Below are positions 62,321 to 64,000 of a stretch of DNA of 64,000 nt, one piece after another. Below the pieces are notes generated by a model that saw nothing but the letters and a program-made list of their open reading frames with translations, ran no database searches and was not told the origin of the DNA. Made by a program: the position numbers and the translations under genes. Source of the stretch: Pseudomonas faucium (GTDB lineage Bacteria > Pseudomonadota > Gammaproteobacteria > Pseudomonadales > Pseudomonadaceae); contig NZ_BQIP01000001.1 in the NCBI RefSeq assembly GCF_021602585.1, positions 62,001-126,000 on the forward strand, read 5' to 3'. Position 1 is the first letter of the stretch, and every line of letters begins with the position of its first letter.

Positions 62321-63256
62321 ATGGATAGCTTGAAAACCTCTTTGGAATGGGCGTCTTCGCTCGATACCCTGGTTGTGTCTGACTCTGATGCACTCAACGC
62401 GTGGCTCGTGCAAGAGGGCAGGCGCGCTATGGCACTATTGGAACTCGATGCGTTGCCAGAACAATGCATCGTGTTGTCTTTCTCGACGTTGGCTTCACGA
62501 CACACCTTCAGAATCGCGCGCAACGCGCCCAGCGGGCGCAGAATTTTTTGCGCGTTGCACGTCTTCGAGCCTTCCATTGATCATGCCAAGTACGCACTTC
62601 GCATGATGGCTGCATCTCACTTTTCTCAAGCAGTTGAGAATCAGCGGCCGGTGCTGGAGCAGCTGAATTCGGCACGTCACTTCATACTTGAACATAAGGG
62701 GAAGTCGGCGGGTGCACTGATGTTACGTGATAATGCTGTAGCCTTTGCGACGCTCGCGGAGGATTTACAGGGCTCTTATATTCGCTCTGTGGCGGAGTTC
62801 TTTGAGATTCACTACGCACACACAAATCGTGATACCCCCTGTCCATTCTCATTTTCTGGTGTTCTCGAAGTGGTTGGGGTGTTGCTGGTATTGCGCGATG
62901 AAAACTTTGAAGGTATGACGTTGAAGGGGAGTTTGGATGAGCTTGTACAGAGTGTTGCACTGCATGGTGCTACGGTTGTCATTGAGAATAATGCAATGAA
63001 CTCTTTTATTGTGCAGGGCCGGGAGTATATCGACTTGTTGGTAGCTGCCGCGGGTGAGCGGGGCGCGAGCTTAACTGAATTTGCAGTGGGGGTTAATCGT
63101 TCGGTATCTAGTAAGCTTGATTACGCCGTGAACCCGCAGCTCAACGAGGGTGTGGCGGGTATTCATGTGGCAGTGGGAGATGGGCGATCAGGATTTCATA
63201 TCGATTTTTTATGCCCGAATTACAAGCTGAAGAGCGGAATGATTGGGAGCCATTGA
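62321..63256 (+). CDS. Diverged M29-aminopeptidase-like protein
   Basis: A 311-residue protein whose C-terminal part follows the pattern of M29 (thermophilic-type, AmpS/AmpT) aminopeptidases. Candidate metal ligands are E253 (LTEFAVGVN), H282 (GIHVAVGDG), H293 and D295 (FHIDFL). The N-terminal half is not recognisable to me. Overall it is shorter than usual M29 enzymes (about 400 residues), so it may be a specialised hydrolase or a binding relative. GGAG lies 6 bases before the ATG at 62321. Low GC and position tie it to the 31-residue peptide and the PheS-like ligase. Confidence 0.6.
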   Translation: MDSLKTSLEWASSLDTLVVSDSDALNAWLVQEGRRAMALLELDALPEQCIVLSFSTLASRHTFRIARNAPSGRRIFCALHVFEPSIDHAKYALRMMAASHFSQAVENQRPVLEQLNSARHFILEHKGKSAGALMLRDNAVAFATLAEDLQGSYIRSVAEFFEIHYAHTNRDTPCPFSFSGVLEVVGVLLVLRDENFEGMTLKGSLDELVQSVALHGATVVIENNAMNSFIVQGREYIDLLVAAAGERGASLTEFAVGVNRSVSSKLDYAVNPQLNEGVAGIHVAVGDGRSGFHIDFLCPNYKLKSGMIGSH

Positions 63257-63309
63257 GCCTTCACCGCTATCTTGCCTATGGTGAACGGACGAGGGTGAAG
63301 GGGTAGTGA

Positions 63310-63570
63310 TTACACAGCATCTCTTAGCGTATAGGCCGGAAAAAACGCATCCATCTCTGCCTCCACCGCCTCGATGATGCGTTCGACATCCGCTGCGGCC
63401 ATGATCGCGCTGCAGGGAATACCGGCAATGGCCAGCAAGGTTTCGCCGGTGCCCCGATCGAACAGGCGGGCGATCATGCTGCGGGGTGCATCCATGCTGG
63501 CTTCGAAGCCAAGCGGGTGAAAGTGCCAGCGCATCACCTGGCAGGCGTTGGGGAACGTCATCTTGTTCAT
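63310..63570 (-). CDS. DUF1652 family small protein
   Basis: An 86-residue protein of a small family seen mostly in Pseudomonas. It has the pattern CQVMRWHFHPLGFEASM, then IARLFDRGTGETLLAIAGIP and an acidic helical C terminus. GGAGG lies 5 bases upstream of the ATG at 63570. The function is unknown. GC and codon use return to the chromosomal norm here, so it marks the right border of the low-GC island. Confidence 0.78.
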   Translation of the reverse strand: MNKMTFPNACQVMRWHFHPLGFEASMDAPRSMIARLFDRGTGETLLAIAGIPCSAIMAAADVERIIEAVEAEMDAFFPAYTLRDAV

Positions 63571-63854
63571 GCCAGCCTCCTTGTCCGTGCCTGGAAGCGG
63601 TGAGCGGTGGCCAGGCGGTGGCCGCCGGGAACCTAAAGATAGCACCTGAATTCCCGATACTGCGTGGGAAATAAGACAATTGTGCTAATGCATGATCCCT
63701 GTCACACAGTGGCCATCAACGCCGTATGGCGGCCAAGGGCAGTGCAAACGTTTTCTTTTTGCGCCTACGCGAGCGCGATGGGCAACTTCTGCCATTTTTA
63801 ACGGCAATCGGCGCACAGCATTTTCGGACAAGCGGCAGCGGGTGGGCGCGTCTG
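63571..63854. other. Intergenic region
   Basis: I see no gene in this stretch. It contains the upstream region of the DUF1652 gene and the downstream end of the DUF1345 gene, with no repeat or clear terminator. Confidence 0.4.
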
Positions 63855-64000
63855 CTAACCGAGCAGGCCAGCGGCAATGTTGATGGTAAAACCCAGGATC
63901 GCCGTGTTGAACACGAAACCCACCACCGAATGGGCCAGCACCACCCGGCGCATGCCGCGCCCGCCGACGCCGACGTCCGAGGTCTGCACGGCGACGCTGA
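63855..64000 (-). CDS. DUF1345 membrane protein, C-terminal fragment (cut by window edge)
   Basis: Only the last 48 codons are visible. They read as a [20 protein letters not shown] segment followed by a hydrophobic helix ending in INIAAGLLG before the stop (TAG at 63855-63857). The TSDV segment and the final helix match the C-terminal end of DUF1345 inner-membrane proteins. The start lies outside the window. Confidence 0.65.
   Translation of the reverse strand, partial: SVAVQTSDVGVGGRGMRRVVLAHSVVGFVFNTAILGFTINIAAGLLG

Noticed and set aside
1-64000. tRNA, rRNA, prophage or plasmid features
   Set aside because: I saw no cloverleaf-like tRNA sequence, ribosomal RNA, integrase, phage structural gene or replication origin in the window.

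Overview
The window looks like chromosomal DNA of a Pseudomonas of the P. putida group. The evidence is GC-rich coding sequence, many copies of the REP repeat built on GGAGCCGGCTTGCCGGCGATG, a second repeat family (GGAGCGGATTTATCCGCG), and a gene order matching known P. putida blocks: the D-lysine genes amaC-dpkA-rpiR-ABC-amaD, the MdtABC/MuxABC efflux operon, iorAB-cytochrome c, and pqiAABC. All assignments come from reading the sequence; no database search was run.

Layout. 1-9624 is a catabolic gene cluster: a rubredoxin-ferredoxin-reductase fusion (cut by the left edge), two Rieske oxygenases, an Lrp-type regulator, an amino-acid-type permease, a NodB-type deacetylase, a C45 amidohydrolase/acyltransferase, a VOC protein, an SDR and a VanB-type reductase. 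9721-16099 holds a small periplasmic protein, an isochorismatase-like hydrolase, and a LysR gene divergent from a translationally coupled operon (COG3618 hydrolase, MFS carrier, SDR, TIM-barrel protein). 16146-22544 has a TetR/DHA2 efflux pair and the pqiA-pqiA-pqiB-pqiC lipid-transport operon. 22569-26635 is a molybdenum hydroxylase with a triheme cytochrome. 26932-37518 has an OsmC-YcaO fusion, a PQQ-type sugar dehydrogenase, a YedE-type sulfur transporter, two LysR regulators and small envelope proteins.

38085-47023 is a D-lysine utilisation region: peptidase C26, an amino-acid ABC transporter, AmaD, an RpiR regulator, DpkA and AmaC. Import, oxidation or transamination to the cyclic imine, and reduction to pipecolate are thus encoded side by side. 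It is followed by a HAAAP permease, thiol peroxidase, an RND efflux operon with two pump subunits and its own outer-membrane channel, and a MHYT-GGDEF-EAL regulator.

The most unusual part is 60799-63256, a small island with lower GC than its surroundings. It encodes a single-chain PheS-like ligase that carries a C-terminal FDX-ACB domain like mitochondrial PheRS but has altered residues in the Phe pocket. Divergent from it are a 31-codon peptide gene (62167-62262), a hairpin right after the peptide stop, and a gene for a diverged M29-aminopeptidase-like protein. A ligase, a tiny peptide and a peptidase-like protein in this arrangement suggest an uncharacterised peptide- or amino-acid-modifying system. 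The window ends with a DUF1652 gene and the 3' end of a DUF1345 membrane protein gene.
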